Positions 37,321 through 47,195 of a DNA stretch of 64,000 nucleotides are shown in pieces; the first letter of the stretch is position 1; every line of letters starts with the position of its first letter. The notes beneath the pieces were generated by a model. The model worked only from the letters and a program-made list of their open reading frames with translations, did not search any database and was not told where the DNA came from. This DNA comes from Novipirellula aureliae (GTDB lineage: Bacteria; Planctomycetota; Planctomycetia; Pirellulales; Pirellulaceae). The stretch spans positions 172,702-236,701 of the forward strand of contig NZ_SJPY01000008.1 in the NCBI RefSeq assembly GCF_007860185.1. The letters are read 5' to 3'. The position numbers and the translations under genes were made by a program.

Positions 37321-38751
37321 TCATTCCCTGTCGAAGTGACCTCTATCGAAGTAGCGATCTTCATCGACGTGCAAGTTTGCGGGAATCTTTTCACGCAATT
37401 GATCCGGCGTCAACGCAAATCGAGGATTGATTTCAACCATCACTCCTTCGGCGATCGTCGCCCCGGCAGCTTCGAGCCACTTGCGGCTCAGATCGACAAT
37501 GGCTTTTTTAGCCAACATGGGCGTGTCATTCTCGGCTCCGTCCGCGTTCTTGACCGGCGCAAAACCCTCGCTGGGCAAGACTTCAACGACAAACGCGTTT
37601 TGGGCTTTCGGCAAGAGATCAAAAATGAACTTTTCGAATTTCACTGCATTCGGTTCGGTTGGTTCGACGCGTTCGCCCGCTTCGTTGACATAGGCCACCT
37701 TTTTATTCGCTCGGTGGAACGGCAATGCACTCGCTTCGTTGGCGACTCGGTCCAAAAACGCGACGTCAATGACATGAATTCCAATACTGCCAGCCCATAA
37801 CTTCAGGTCGCCATTGTCGTCCGTAGCCTCTGCCGCTTCGACCGGCAAATCACTGTACTCAATGACTTGAACGACACCATCGGACTGAGCCAAGTTGCCC
37901 ACCTTTTCCATCGCATAGCGTTTACGGATGGCCTGCGTCGTCAATTCACTGTTTGCCAATAAGTGATGTCCGATCAAGGTGGGGTCAGCCAGGTTCGCGA
38001 GCGGGTTGTCGACTTGTATGTAGGCCAACATTTTGACCCCTCGGTTGTGAGCGTCTTGGAGCGTCCCACTCCGCTTCAACGCTCGAACCGTGCCACCGTG
38101 CCCATCGGGACTGAGTGCCAGCGAGTCCTTCGAAGCCAGCAGCAGTTTGCCGGTTTTGGCATCGATCGCTGGCATGGTGCCTTGGCGGAAAATCCGCACG
38201 TTGTCTTGCTTGAGGCCCAGATAATCATTGGCTTCAAAGTACGCTCGAGTTTGTGCGTCCGTTGCATCACTGGTCATGATGTAAAACGGTATCGCTTTGC
38301 CGTACAAGGCCTCGATCGCCAACAAGCGATCTGCGAAGACTTGAAACAGCGTTCGGCCTGAAACCGGGCCGACCGGAAACATCCCCTTGGGTTGATCGAA
38401 GCCGAGACGCGTTCCCTGACCGCCAGCAACCAAAATCGCACCGACTTCACCCGCACGCAATGCCGCCTCGCCTCGCTCGAACGCCTGCTCGGTTGTCCAC
38501 GCCGCGCCGCTTCCGTCGGCCCGTACAGCAGGCGGCGCGGTGGCGGCCGCGGCAATCGCAGCAAAATCAGGCTTTTCGTCTTTGTCAGCGATCAAATGGC
38601 TGATCAAGTCGAGATCGATCTCTTCGAGCTGTGAAGCCAAATGCTGCTTGCCCTGATCATCAAGCTGGTCCCAAAACCGCAACACCTGAGTTTGCGAATG
38701 CTCGGACAAACGTTTTTGGAGTATGTCAAACCTCGCAGCGGGGACGCTCAT
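37321..38751 (-). CDS. UDP-sugar pyrophosphorylase (UAP1/UDPGP family)
   Basis: The 476-residue protein resembles the eukaryotic-type UDP-N-acetylhexosamine / UDP-glucose pyrophosphorylases rather than bacterial GalU or GlmU. Landmarks are the nucleotide-binding GAILVAGGQGTRLGFDQPKGMFPVG near residues 104-128, FYIMTSDAT, the uridine-binding SPDGHGGTVRAL, the VDNPLANLADP strand and the sugar-binding NAVKFEKFIFDLLP. The order and spacing match UAP1, so it likely makes UDP-GlcNAc or UDP-glucose from UTP and the sugar-1-phosphate. The exact sugar cannot be told by eye. ATG 38751 starts a typical helical N-terminus. It stands alone, 219 bases after fliW. Confidence 0.88.
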   Translation of the reverse strand: MSVPAARFDILQKRLSEHSQTQVLRFWDQLDDQGKQHLASQLEEIDLDLISHLIADKDEKPDFAAIAAAATAPPAVRADGSGAAWTTEQAFERGEAALRAGEVGAILVAGGQGTRLGFDQPKGMFPVGPVSGRTLFQVFADRLLAIEALYGKAIPFYIMTSDATDAQTRAYFEANDYLGLKQDNVRIFRQGTMPAIDAKTGKLLLASKDSLALSPDGHGGTVRALKRSGTLQDAHNRGVKMLAYIQVDNPLANLADPTLIGHHLLANSELTTQAIRKRYAMEKVGNLAQSDGVVQVIEYSDLPVEAAEATDDNGDLKLWAGSIGIHVIDVAFLDRVANEASALPFHRANKKVAYVNEAGERVEPTEPNAVKFEKFIFDLLPKAQNAFVVEVLPSEGFAPVKNADGAENDTPMLAKKAIVDLSRKWLEAAGATIAEGVMVEINPRFALTPDQLREKIPANLHVDEDRYFDRGHFDRE

Positions 38752-38970
38752 GAAATAATCCTGTCGATTGAGAGGGTGCCGATTATTACGTTTTCAATAA
38801 AATAACGCGGAAGCACTAAAATCGACACCCGTCGTGATGGGAAACCCAAACGCGACATTCCGATTCTGATACCCCCCCCAGCTCCGCTCGCCCCTCAATG
38901 TCGCCCTTGGGAACCGCTCGATACGAACGATTTCTTTACCGTTTCGTAAGACGGCTAATTCTTAATTCGG

Positions 38971-39432
38971 CTAAGCCGCTCGGCGTTGGACCACCAATGA
39001 ACTCAGCGACGCTTGGGTTGATAACGGCATCGGTTGTTGAATCGGCCATTCGTTGTCTGCAATGACTTGGCAACCGAGCCGACGATCCAAGTTTAGCAAC
39101 ACAGGTGCTCGAAGGTTCGTGGTCAGCTTTTCCGAATGTCCCGAAAGGGTCGTCATCACGTAGAGTTCGCATCCAGTACGCAGTTGCAGGCTGCCGAGAT
39201 CGCGGCGGCCGATATTGATTCGATAGTCTTCAAAGAAGGCTCGAGGGCTGATCAACGGTATAGCACGATTGCCTGCGGTAACGCTTTGCAGCCACGCCAC
39301 GGTCGGCGTTTGTGAATCAGGGATTAATGCCCATTGTCGAAGCGATTCCATCCCGATCAGCCCCTGCGGAAACAGAAACAATTCGTCGCAGTGGAGGTTC
39401 AATTGTCCGAAGCGGTTCGTATCGATTTTCAT
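38971..39432 (-). CDS. fliW: Flagellar assembly factor FliW
   Basis: FliW binds flagellin and the RNA regulator CsrA, tying flagellin translation to filament assembly. The 153-residue product has the family blocks: [32 protein letters not shown] at 5-36, [61 protein letters not shown]. It follows flgL by 82 bases on the same strand, a classic flgL-fliW order. In many bacteria csrA comes next, but no CsrA frame is visible in the 219 bases downstream. Confidence 0.93.
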   Translation of the reverse strand: MKIDTNRFGQLNLHCDELFLFPQGLIGMESLRQWALIPDSQTPTVAWLQSVTAGNRAIPLISPRAFFEDYRINIGRRDLGSLQLRTGCELYVMTTLSGHSEKLTTNLRAPVLLNLDRRLGCQVIADNEWPIQQPMPLSTQASLSSLVVQRRAA

Positions 39433-39514
39433 GATTTTGTTTTCCCAAGCGAATACGGCGTTTTGCAGCCATTATCGATATCGTCGCTTTGCCGAGGTAA
39501 AATCGACAAAATCG

Positions 39515-41470
39515 CTACAGATAGTTCAAGATTGTCATCTGCGAAGTCTTTGCGATCAGCTGCATCGATGCCTCCATCGCCACTTGCCGCTGCTGCATCT
39601 CGCTAATCACGGTTGCCAAATCGGCATCGACCTCATTCGACAACTGCTCTTTCATTTGCACGATTTGAGTCTCGGTGGTCTCTTTCATGTCGAGCATATT
39701 CCGTGACCAAATCCCCACCTTGGCGCGAGCGTAGGTCGCTCGGTCTAAATCGTCATCAATTCGTTGTTGTAGTCGATCGATTTCACCAACGTCTCCATCC
39801 AAGACCGCCTTTTCAAGACGCAATAGCGTATCGATCGCACCGCCCGCCTCGAGCGGCATGTAGTCGGTCCCCGCGATTTGGTTGACGCTGCCGACGCTTT
39901 CACCCGAAGCCTCGTTCTGTCCCTCGGGAATCAATCCTAGTCGGTTTCCCGCATTGCTGGTTCCCAATTGACGGATCACCATCGGCTCGGTTCCCGGCGG
40001 TGCGTTTAGCTCGATGCCATTACCAAACTCGTTCAGCCCTACCAACACACGTGCGGAGTCTTGGTTTTGCGGATGATTTTGAATGAGTTCAATGACATCA
40101 TCGACCGTTTTTGCCGACTCGAGGTCGAGTTCCAAGACGCGTCCATCTGGCCGGGTGATCGACAAATCGGGCGTATCGTTGTTAAGAATCACTCCTCGAT
40201 CATGCCCCAATTCTTCAATCAGCGTTTGTCCGGTTGCCGACCGGATACCGAGAACGGTCGCAGCATTTCCACCATTTTCACCAATGGAATAGTCGACTCC
40301 GCTGCGCAGAGAATGCAACTCGATTCGTCCCTCCGTTTCATTAAGCGATGCATGGACGTCCGCTCCGCTGCGATTGATTGCAATCAATACGTCGCCCATC
40401 GTCTCCGCCTCGGACAAATCAACGTTGAACGATTGATTGCCTTGGCGAATGATAAGTCCGTCCGAGATGTCCTCATCGGCACCAAAGTTCAGGCTGGCGA
40501 TTTTCGTGTTCGTCGTAACTCGTGGCATGAGTTTATCACCGATGATAGGCGGGGCTTCGGCACCGCCTTTATTTTCGATAGACAAGTCTTTCGCCATGCT
40601 GCCACCCGAGGCGTCTTCAATCGCTAGCGTGCCTGCCAACCCATCGGCATAGGCGACTTCGAACGTATCGTCGCCGATACGGACGTTCAGTTTCCGGCCG
40701 TCGATCTCGAGTGAGGATAAGACGTCGGCGACATCACCAATCGTCCCAGCGGTCCGCAAATCGACGGTCGTGTATTCACCCCCCCCTGAAATACGGATGA
40801 TGCCCGCTGAGACCCCTCGACCTTCCTTCATATCACCCAAACGAGTTTCACGATCGAGCGCCGCATTGAGCGGGTCGCCCTCGAGAATCATCGAGAAGGC
40901 GCCGAGCGATTCCGACGCGGTAACGTTGATTGCAGCTGGTGTGCCGGCGCCAATTTCAGTCCTTCCAATTGCGTTGCGCCCGGTATAGACGACTTCGTTT
41001 CCGTCATAGACCAAAGCGTTGCCGGAATCGAGAATCCCGCCGAGAAGTTGCTGGTCGCGGAACATCGAATTACCCGCCGCAAATAGATTCTGGATCGTTT
41101 CGCTAATGGTCGTCGAAATCGCCACTCGCTCGTCGTCGGAGAGGACCGTTTGTGCACCTTCGACCGCCGCACCTCGAGCTTGAATCAGGGCTGTACTGAT
41201 TTTTCCGAGGGCTGAATCGGCGGAATCGTACGAGCCGGTGACGGAATTGGCGTTGCGGACGAGCTGCTCGCCACGGTCAATGCCGCGGTTGAGGGCAACC
41301 GCCCGGTTGGCTGCGGCAGGGTCATCGGACAACCGCAATACCCGCCGGCCGGTCGATAATTGGTCATATTGCCGCTGAAGCGCCAACTGATCGGCGTTTA
41401 ATTGCTGCAACAATCGCTGAGTCGATAAAGCGCTGTTTGTCCGCGTGGTCGAAACCGGCATGAGGGACAT
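39515..41470 (-). CDS. flgL: Flagellar hook-associated protein 3 (hook-filament junction), extended
   Basis: FlgL joins hook and filament and is exported through the flagellar type III apparatus. The N-terminal helix region (STTRTNSALSTQRLLQQLNADQLALQRQYDQLSTGRRVLRLSDDPAAANRAVAL, within residues 7-62) and the C-terminal helix (MKEQLSNEVDADLATVISEMQQRQVAMEASMQLIAKTSQMTILNYL, ending at 651) are clear flagellin-fold ends. At 651 residues it is about twice the common 300-400. The extra central part contains repeats resembling the flagellin hook-IN motif (for example TIGDVADVLSS, TMGDVLIAINRSG, TVDDVIELIQNHP). ATG 41470 follows GGAG at good distance. fliW lies downstream. Confidence 0.9.
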   Translation of the reverse strand: MSLMPVSTTRTNSALSTQRLLQQLNADQLALQRQYDQLSTGRRVLRLSDDPAAANRAVALNRGIDRGEQLVRNANSVTGSYDSADSALGKISTALIQARGAAVEGAQTVLSDDERVAISTTISETIQNLFAAGNSMFRDQQLLGGILDSGNALVYDGNEVVYTGRNAIGRTEIGAGTPAAINVTASESLGAFSMILEGDPLNAALDRETRLGDMKEGRGVSAGIIRISGGGEYTTVDLRTAGTIGDVADVLSSLEIDGRKLNVRIGDDTFEVAYADGLAGTLAIEDASGGSMAKDLSIENKGGAEAPPIIGDKLMPRVTTNTKIASLNFGADEDISDGLIIRQGNQSFNVDLSEAETMGDVLIAINRSGADVHASLNETEGRIELHSLRSGVDYSIGENGGNAATVLGIRSATGQTLIEELGHDRGVILNNDTPDLSITRPDGRVLELDLESAKTVDDVIELIQNHPQNQDSARVLVGLNEFGNGIELNAPPGTEPMVIRQLGTSNAGNRLGLIPEGQNEASGESVGSVNQIAGTDYMPLEAGGAIDTLLRLEKAVLDGDVGEIDRLQQRIDDDLDRATYARAKVGIWSRNMLDMKETTETQIVQMKEQLSNEVDADLATVISEMQQRQVAMEASMQLIAKTSQMTILNYL

Positions 41471-41621
41471 AATGCTTTCGATCTCCGCAGCAAAGGTTTA
41501 CAGTCAACCAGAATACACAAAGGTTGTTATCGGAATAAAATAGGGACGTCCATCATGAAAAACGTTCTAATCCGACTCACCCTACCTTTTCGAAGCTTCA
41601 AACGGACGATCCTTTAAAACA

Positions 41622-42254
41622 ATGATTTCGATGATCCTGATTGGCACGATGAACTTGACCCGCACACGCGATCGCGGCAGCTTCTATTGCCCGACGTGCC
41701 GCACGTCGAATTCGTACCGACTGCGTGCGCGACGCCCGTTTTTGACGCTCTACTTTATTCCGACGGTCCCCATCGGTGGTGCGGAAGAATTTGTTCAATG
41801 CGATGGATGCCGAAGCACTTGGGACATCACCGTTTTGGAGATGAACCGAAAACAGCATGAAGCAATTCTGGAAGGACAGTACAAAGAGGAGGTGACGAGA
41901 GCCTGTGTGTTGGTCGCTCTTGCAGACGACTACGTTTCGGAAACCGAGGTCGATGTGCTGCTCGATGTCTCCGAACGCTGGCTCGATTGGCCAATGGAAC
42001 GCGAAGAACTCGGGCATCTCTGTTCGGTCGCTCGGGAAAACAAAATCAACGCGACCAACTACGTGCTAACGACCTCGCGACGGTGGAGCCAATCCCAAAA
42101 ACGCCAAGCACTACAAGCGATGTTCCTCGTTGCATCCGCCGAAGGGGAAATGGGAGAAAAACAGATTCAAATTCTGAGCGAGCTGCGAACGCTACTCGAA
42201 ATGACCGAAGCGGAATATGCCGAAGCGATCGAAGAAGCGATATCGCAGGCCTAA
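41622..42254 (+). CDS. Zinc-ribbon plus TerB-like domain protein
   Basis: The 210-residue protein begins with a four-cysteine zinc ribbon: CPTC near residues 23-26 and CDGC near 61-64. The intervening FLTLYFIPTVPIGG fits the zinc-ribbon family that often precedes TerB. The rest (about 90-205) is all-helical with VALADDYVSETEVDVLLDVSER and MFLVASAEGEMGEKQIQILSELRTLLEMTEAEYAEAI, the acidic metal-binding helix pattern of TerB. TerB-like domains have been linked to stress and metal responses; the function here is unknown. It is divergent from flgL. Start choice between 41622 and 41631 is uncertain. Confidence 0.72.
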   Translation: MISMILIGTMNLTRTRDRGSFYCPTCRTSNSYRLRARRPFLTLYFIPTVPIGGAEEFVQCDGCRSTWDITVLEMNRKQHEAILEGQYKEEVTRACVLVALADDYVSETEVDVLLDVSERWLDWPMEREELGHLCSVARENKINATNYVLTTSRRWSQSQKRQALQAMFLVASAEGEMGEKQIQILSELRTLLEMTEAEYAEAIEEAISQA

Positions 42255-42829
42255 AGCAGATTTGCTAGTGTCTAGGCTCTGGCCGACCCTCCACACCTCT
42301 TGCCGATTCCCGAAATCGGCTATAGCCTCGTGCTTTGTCCCCGCATGATTTTCGGCTTGATTTTCGGCTTGGTTTTCGGCTTGGCAAAAGAGTGGCTGGG
42401 GCCTTTTCCCCCAGTAAGCTGCGGCTGGAAGCCACAGCCATGAAAGATTCTTACCTCAATTCTTCGTTGTGGCAAAGGAGTTCGTGGTTTGTCCGGATGA
42501 TTCAGGTGATTCGTCGTCCTTTGAGCAATTCGTTCGAGCCAAAACGGCGAAGGAATCAATCCGGGGTAGCGGCCATTGCGTTGAAAAGAACGGTGCGAGC
42601 GTCAAACGACCAATGTTGCCGAACCGACGTCGTGATCGCTGATCGCTGAAGGGATCCCGGTGGAGGTTCGGTTTTGGGGAATGCGTCAATCGGCCACACT
42701 TTTCATTGTCCGAGTCCCCCTCTAGAGTGTCGAATTCGAGATTCCGAAAGCGAAGCGCGGCGATAGTCGCTCGGAGAGCAGAACGACACAGCCTTTAGCA
42801 GAGCGATCCAGCCTTACGAAAGAAATCCT
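42255..42829. other. Intergenic region upstream of cydA with repeats
   Basis: The 575 bases hold a 12-mer tandem repeat TTTTCGGCTTGA/G (three to four copies, about 42349-42384) and a REP-like palindrome (42391-42441). The right part (42640-42829) should contain the cydAB promoter; no recognisable ArcA- or FNR-type box was identified. Frames across the region encode unconvincing peptides. Confidence 0.55.
42391..42441. repeat. REP-like palindrome, GGCTGTGGCTTCC family
   Basis: GTGGCTGGGG pairs with CCCCCAGT around a short loop, and GCGGCTGGAAGCCACAGCC follows. The reverse complement of the last segment matches the left arm of the element between aroC and folD at about 6760, so at least two copies of this family occur in the window. 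Confidence 0.65.
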
Positions 42830-44302
42830 ATGGATGTTGAATTGCTGAGCCGGTTACAGTTTGCTGGCACGATCATGTTTCACTACCTGTTTCCACCGCT
42901 CTCGATCGGGCTTGGTCTCCAACTTTTTCTCTGTGAATTAGCGTTCAATTGGACCAAGAACCCGGTCTGGGAATCGGCGGCACGGTTTTGGACACGCGTG
43001 TTTGCCGTCAACTTTGCTCTGGGGGTCGCAACCGGAATTGTGATGGAATTCGAATTCGGTACGAATTGGGCTGCCTATTCGCGATTTGTCGGAGATGTGT
43101 TTGGGTCCGCCTTGGCAGCTGAAGGGATCTTTGCGTTCTTTCTCGAAAGTGGCTTCTTGGCAGTGTTGGTATTCGGTTGGGACCGGGTCGGACCTCGCTT
43201 TCACTTGTTCAGCACCGCGATGGTTTTCCTTGGATCGGTCTTTAGTGCGGTTTGGATCGTCGTCGCCAACAGTTGGCAACAAACCCCAGCGGGCTACGAA
43301 ATTGTTTGGAACGAAATTCAAGGCAAGCAAGTGCCACGGGCGGAGGTCACCGATTTTTGGGCGATGGTTTTTAATCCGTCCTCGGTCGATCGTTTGACAC
43401 ATACTCTAATGGGCGCGTTTGTCCTCGGTGCGTTCTTCGTCGCGTCGGTTTCCGCATACTATCTACTCAAGAATCGGCATCGCGATTTTGCCAAAAAATG
43501 TTTGGCGATCTCACTGCCGTCGGCTTTGTTGTTCTCTTTCTTGTCCGCGATCACCGGGCATGATTCGGCGCAGAAGCTCGTGGAAACTCAGCCTGCGAAA
43601 TTGGCGGCGATGGAGGCTCACTTCCACTCGAGTGACGAACCGACGGGATTGACTCTGTTCGGATGGCCCGACGCTCAGCAGGAGGAGATCTACTTTGACG
43701 TCAAAGTACCAAGGCTACTTAGCTTTATGGTTTACAACGACTTGGAAACTCCCGTGCCGGCACTGGACCAAATCCCGGCCGACGAGCGTCCGCCCGTTTG
43801 GATCCCGTTTCAGATGTTCCATTTGATGGTAGGGCTCGGTACCGCGATGTTGGCTTTAGCCGCTTTGGCCGTTTTCCTCCGTTACAAAGGATCACTGGAA
43901 AGTTGGCGTTGGGTGTTGTGGGGGCTCGTCTTTTCGCCGGTTGCCGCAATGGTGGCCAACCAAGCAGGTTGGATTACTGCCGAAGTCGGGCGGCAACCGT
44001 GGATCGTTTATCCATCGGTCCAAGGCGGCGTCGAGATGATGGGGCTTCGAACCAGTGATGGGTTGAGCGAATCGGTGGTCGCTAGCCAAGTGGTTAGTTC
44101 GATCATCATGTTTGGAATCATCTACTCGCTGTTGTTTGCGATTTGGATTTTCGTTCTCAATGCCAAGATCAAACATGGACCCGATTCGGTGGAGGAGATG
44201 CAGCGTTTGAAGGCAGAGCATCGTGACGAATCGATGCGAGAATCAATTGGCCACTCTGGACGAAGTTTCGGCGGTTCAATGATGGAGGATGCAGGCGAAT
44301 GA
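42830..44302 (+). CDS. cydA: Cytochrome bd ubiquinol oxidase subunit I
   Basis: CydA carries the three hemes of the bd-type terminal oxidase, which reduces oxygen to water with quinol and has high oxygen affinity. The 490-residue product has nine hydrophobic helices and the expected heme ligands: His18 in [12 protein letters not shown], His191 in [12 protein letters not shown] and Met333 in [11 protein letters not shown]. The quinol-site signature GRQPWIVYP is near 386. The Q-loop between helices 6 and 7 looks short, as in non-enterobacterial CydA. cydB starts inside its stop codon (ATGA at 44299-44302). No cydX-like peptide or cydDC is adjacent. Confidence 0.96.
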   Translation: MDVELLSRLQFAGTIMFHYLFPPLSIGLGLQLFLCELAFNWTKNPVWESAARFWTRVFAVNFALGVATGIVMEFEFGTNWAAYSRFVGDVFGSALAAEGIFAFFLESGFLAVLVFGWDRVGPRFHLFSTAMVFLGSVFSAVWIVVANSWQQTPAGYEIVWNEIQGKQVPRAEVTDFWAMVFNPSSVDRLTHTLMGAFVLGAFFVASVSAYYLLKNRHRDFAKKCLAISLPSALLFSFLSAITGHDSAQKLVETQPAKLAAMEAHFHSSDEPTGLTLFGWPDAQQEEIYFDVKVPRLLSFMVYNDLETPVPALDQIPADERPPVWIPFQMFHLMVGLGTAMLALAALAVFLRYKGSLESWRWVLWGLVFSPVAAMVANQAGWITAEVGRQPWIVYPSVQGGVEMMGLRTSDGLSESVVASQVVSSIIMFGIIYSLLFAIWIFVLNAKIKHGPDSVEEMQRLKAEHRDESMRESIGHSGRSFGGSMMEDAGE

Positions 44303-45327
44303 GTTACGAATTATTGACATTGATTTGGTTCTTGTTGATTGGCGTTTTGTTGATCGGCTATACGATTTTGGATGGCTTCGATCTTGGCGTCGGAATCCTC
44401 CATCCGTTCGTTGCAAAGAGTGACATCGAGCGGCGGTTGGTCATCAATTCAATCGGCCCACTATGGGATGGTAACGAGGTTTGGTTGGTGACCTTCGGTG
44501 GTGCCTTGTTCGCCGCGTTTCCGAATGCGTACGCCACCGTGTTCAGCAGTTTCTATGAAGCGTTTCATTTGCTGTTAGCGTGTTTGATCGGGCGAGCGGT
44601 CTCGTTAGAGTTTCGCTCAAAAGTGCATTCGCCAAAATGGAAAACGTACTGGGATGTGAGTTTCTTTTTGTCTTCGCTGCTAGCGTCGGTGTTGTTAGGG
44701 GTCGCAGGCGGAAATGTTTTGGCAGGCATGAAATTGGGGCCTGACTTTCACTACAACGGATCGCTACTCGATCAACTGACTTGGTATCCCTTGTTGGTTG
44801 GTTTGTTGACGACGTCCTTGTTTGCACTGCATGGTGCAATCTACTTGTACATGAAAACCGAGGGTGATCTGCAGCGGCGCGTGGAAGCGAACATCCTAAA
44901 GCTTTTCTTCGTGTTTGCAGCCATGTACGTGATCGTCACCGTGGCAACGATTCTTCATGTGCCCCATGCGACCGACAATTTGAAGGACTATCCTTGGTTG
45001 TGGATCGTTCCGATTGCCAACGCACTGGCGGTGCTGAACATTCCACGGGCGATGCATCTCGGACGTCCTGGCTACGCGTTCTTTTCATCCGCGATGGTGA
45101 TTCTGGCATTGGCATTGTTGTTCGCCGTGGCAATCTTTCCGAACTTTGTCATATCCAATATCGATCCGGCGTTTACGGTGACGCTCGAAAATGCTCGTAG
45201 CAGTCCTGCAACGTTGAAGAATATGTTAATTATTGCCGTGGTTGGTATACCGTGTGTGTTGAGCTACACGGTCGTGATTTACTGGATTTTCCGAGGGAAA
45301 GTGAAGTTGGACTCCGCAAGCTATTAG
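44299..45327 (+). CDS. cydB: Cytochrome bd ubiquinol oxidase subunit II
   Basis: The 342-residue partner of CydA has eight transmembrane helices. Its N-terminal signature is YTILDGFDLGVGILHPFVAKSDIERRLVINSIGPLWDGNEVWLVTFGGALFAAFP region (residues about 21-75), with the conserved DGFDLGVG and WDGNEVWL. It is translationally coupled to cydA by an ATGA overlap, and together they form the bd oxidase. Hairpins follow about 20 bases after the stop and may end the transcript. Confidence 0.96.
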   Translation: MSYELLTLIWFLLIGVLLIGYTILDGFDLGVGILHPFVAKSDIERRLVINSIGPLWDGNEVWLVTFGGALFAAFPNAYATVFSSFYEAFHLLLACLIGRAVSLEFRSKVHSPKWKTYWDVSFFLSSLLASVLLGVAGGNVLAGMKLGPDFHYNGSLLDQLTWYPLLVGLLTTSLFALHGAIYLYMKTEGDLQRRVEANILKLFFVFAAMYVIVTVATILHVPHATDNLKDYPWLWIVPIANALAVLNIPRAMHLGRPGYAFFSSAMVILALALLFAVAIFPNFVISNIDPAFTVTLENARSSPATLKNMLIIAVVGIPCVLSYTVVIYWIFRGKVKLDSASY

Positions 45328-45347
45328 CTCCGGTTTTCGTCTGCAGA

Positions 45348-45396
45348 ACAGGATTTTATCCTGTCCGCCAGCCAGGGCAGGTTGAAAACCTGCCCT
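45348..45396. repeat. Two short hairpins after cydB (REP-like, possible terminator)
   Basis: ACAGGAT-TTT-ATCCTGT (45348-45364) is followed by AGGGCAGGTT-GAA-AACCTGCCCT (45374-45396, 10-bp perfect stem). Both have 3-nt loops. They lie just after the cydAB stop but lack a T-run, so a repeat-element origin is as likely as a terminator. Degenerate relatives of the surrounding text (GCTCCG-TTTTC, CTCCGCCA, CCAGGGC) recur at about 47427-47510, on the far side of the 215-bp array. Confidence 0.7.
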
Positions 45397-45413
45397 ACGT
45401 TTTCACTTGCGAT

Positions 45414-45539
45414 CGGCGGAAGCGGTAGCGTGGTGTTTGGTGACCGATGTCGACTCCCCACAAAGGCATACGCACTGGCAACTTCTCGCTTCATACGGCT
45501 GGAAACCGAAGATCAAGTTTGACTCCCACGCAGCGTTCT
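45414..45539. repeat. Left flanking direct repeat of the 215-bp array (126 bp)
   Basis: This segment, starting CGGCGGAAGCGGTAGCGTGG and ending CGCAGCGTTCT, reappears at 47068-47195 with roughly 90% identity in the same orientation. It sits immediately before the tandem array, so the array is bracketed by long direct repeats. Confidence 0.85.
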
Positions 45540-45540
45540 G

Positions 45541-47031
45541 CATGAATGGGGAATCGCCACAAAAAACACGAAAATGCACGAAAAGAATTGGCGTCCGACG
45601 CGACACTTCAGGCGTTGGTCCTAGCTACCGGCAAGGGAAAACAAAACAAAAAATGATCTAAAGCACTACTCCAGTTTTTTGTGTCTTCTCGTGTTTTTCG
45701 TGGCCAATAGGGTCGACTGGTTCCATACACAATCCAGTTGCGCCAATCCAATTTCCATGAATGGGGAATCGCCACAAAAAACACGAAAATGCACAAAAAG
45801 AATTGGCGTCCGACGTGACACTTCAGACATTGGTCCTAGCTACCGGCAAGGGAAAACAAAACTAAAAATGATCTAAAACACTACTCCAGTTTTTTGTGTC
45901 TTTTCGTGTTTTTCGTGGCCAATAGGGTCGACTGGTGCCATACACAATCCAGTTGCGCCAATCCAATTTCCATGAATGGGGAATCGCCACAAAAAACACG
46001 AAAAGGCACGAAAAGAATTGGCGTCCGACGCGACACTTCAGACGTTGGTCCTAGCTACCGGCAAGGGAAAACAAAACTAACAATGATCTAAAGCACTACT
46101 CCAGTTTTTTGTGTCTTCTCGTGTTTTTCGTGGCCAATTGGGTCGACTGGTGCCATACACCATCCAGTTGCGCTAATCCAATTTCCATGAATGGGGAATC
46201 GCCACAAAAAACACGAAAAGGCACGAAAAGAATTGGCGTCCGACGCGACACTTCAGACGTTGGTCCTAGCTACCGGCAAGGGAAAACAAAACTAAAAATA
46301 AACTAAAACACTACTCCAGTTTTTTGTGTCTTCTCGTGTTTTTCGTGGCCAATAGGGTCGACTGGTGCCATACACAATCCAGTTGCGCTAATCCAATTTC
46401 CATGAATGGGGAATCGCCACAAAAAACACGAAAAGGCACGAAAAGAATTGGCGTCCGACGCGACACTTCAGACATTGGTCCTAGCTACCGGCAAGGGAAA
46501 GCAAAACTAAAAATGATCTAAAACACTACTCCAGTTTTTTGTGTCTTCTCGTGTTTTTCGTGGCCAATAGGGTCGACTGGTGCCACCCACCATCCAGTTG
46601 CGCTAATCCAATTTCCATGAATGGGGAATCGCCACAAAAAACACGGAAATGCACAAAAAGAATTGGCGTCCGACGCGACACTTCAGACATTGGTCCTAGC
46701 TACCGGCAAGGGAAAACAAAACTAAAAATGATCTAAAACACTACTCCAGTTTTTTGTGTCTTCTCGTGTTTTTCGTGGCCAATTGGGTCGACTGGTGCCA
46801 TACACCATCCAGTTGCGCTAATCCAATTTCCATGAATGGGGAATCGCCACAAAAAACACGAAAATGCACAAAAGAATTGGCGTCCGACGCGACACTTTAG
46901 ACATTGGTCCTAGCTACCGGCAAGGGAAAACAAAACTAACAATGATCTAAAGCACAACTCCAGTTTTTTGTGTCTTCTCGTGTTTTTCGTGGCCAATTGG
47001 GTCGACTGGTGCCATACACAATCCAGTTGCG
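45541..47031. repeat. Seven-unit tandem array, 215-bp period
   Basis: Units begin with CATGAATGGGGAATCGCCAC at 45541, 45756, 45971, 46186, 46401, 46616 and 46831. Six are full 215-bp copies; the seventh has one base deleted in a run of A near 46872 and stops at 47031. Each unit contains two A-rich motifs facing opposite ways: CCACAAAAAACACGAAAA (top strand) and TTTTTTGTGTCTTCTCGTG, which is its near reverse complement, about 120 bp later. Within a unit, CGCCA and TGGCG also bracket the first motif. Copies differ at a handful of positions. Open frames of 65 codons recur in each unit but start at TTG, lack ribosome sites and vary non-synonymously, so they are probably not genes. Confidence 0.92.
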
Positions 47032-47067
47032 ATTTCGTCAACAAGCTGCAATCGTTTGGGGCAACGA

Positions 47068-47195
47068 CGGCGGAAGCGGTGGCGTGGTGTGTTTGGTGAC
47101 CGATGTCGTCTCCTCACAAAGGCACGAGCACTGGCAACTTCTCGCTTCATACGGCTGAAAACCGAAGATCAAGTTTGACCCCCGCGCAGCGTTCT
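47068..47195. repeat. Right flanking direct repeat of the 215-bp array (128 bp)
   Basis: This is the second copy of the 45414-45539 segment. It has a two-base expansion (GTGGTGTGTTTGG versus GTGGTGTTTGG) and scattered substitutions. It begins 36 bases after the last repeat unit. Confidence 0.85.

Noticed and set aside
38752..38970. csrA next to fliW
   Set aside because: Read for the MLVLxRKxGE start and found no matching frame on the expected strand.
45541..47031. Family of six 65-residue proteins, one per 215-bp unit
   Set aside because: Frames start at TTG with no ribosome site, the period is not a multiple of three, differences between copies are largely non-synonymous, and the last unit is frameshifted. 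The frames follow from repeat identity.
45541..47031. CRISPR or integron-cassette array
   Set aside because: Units are identical throughout, including the presumed spacer parts, and no integrase, cas or attC-like variable cassettes are seen.
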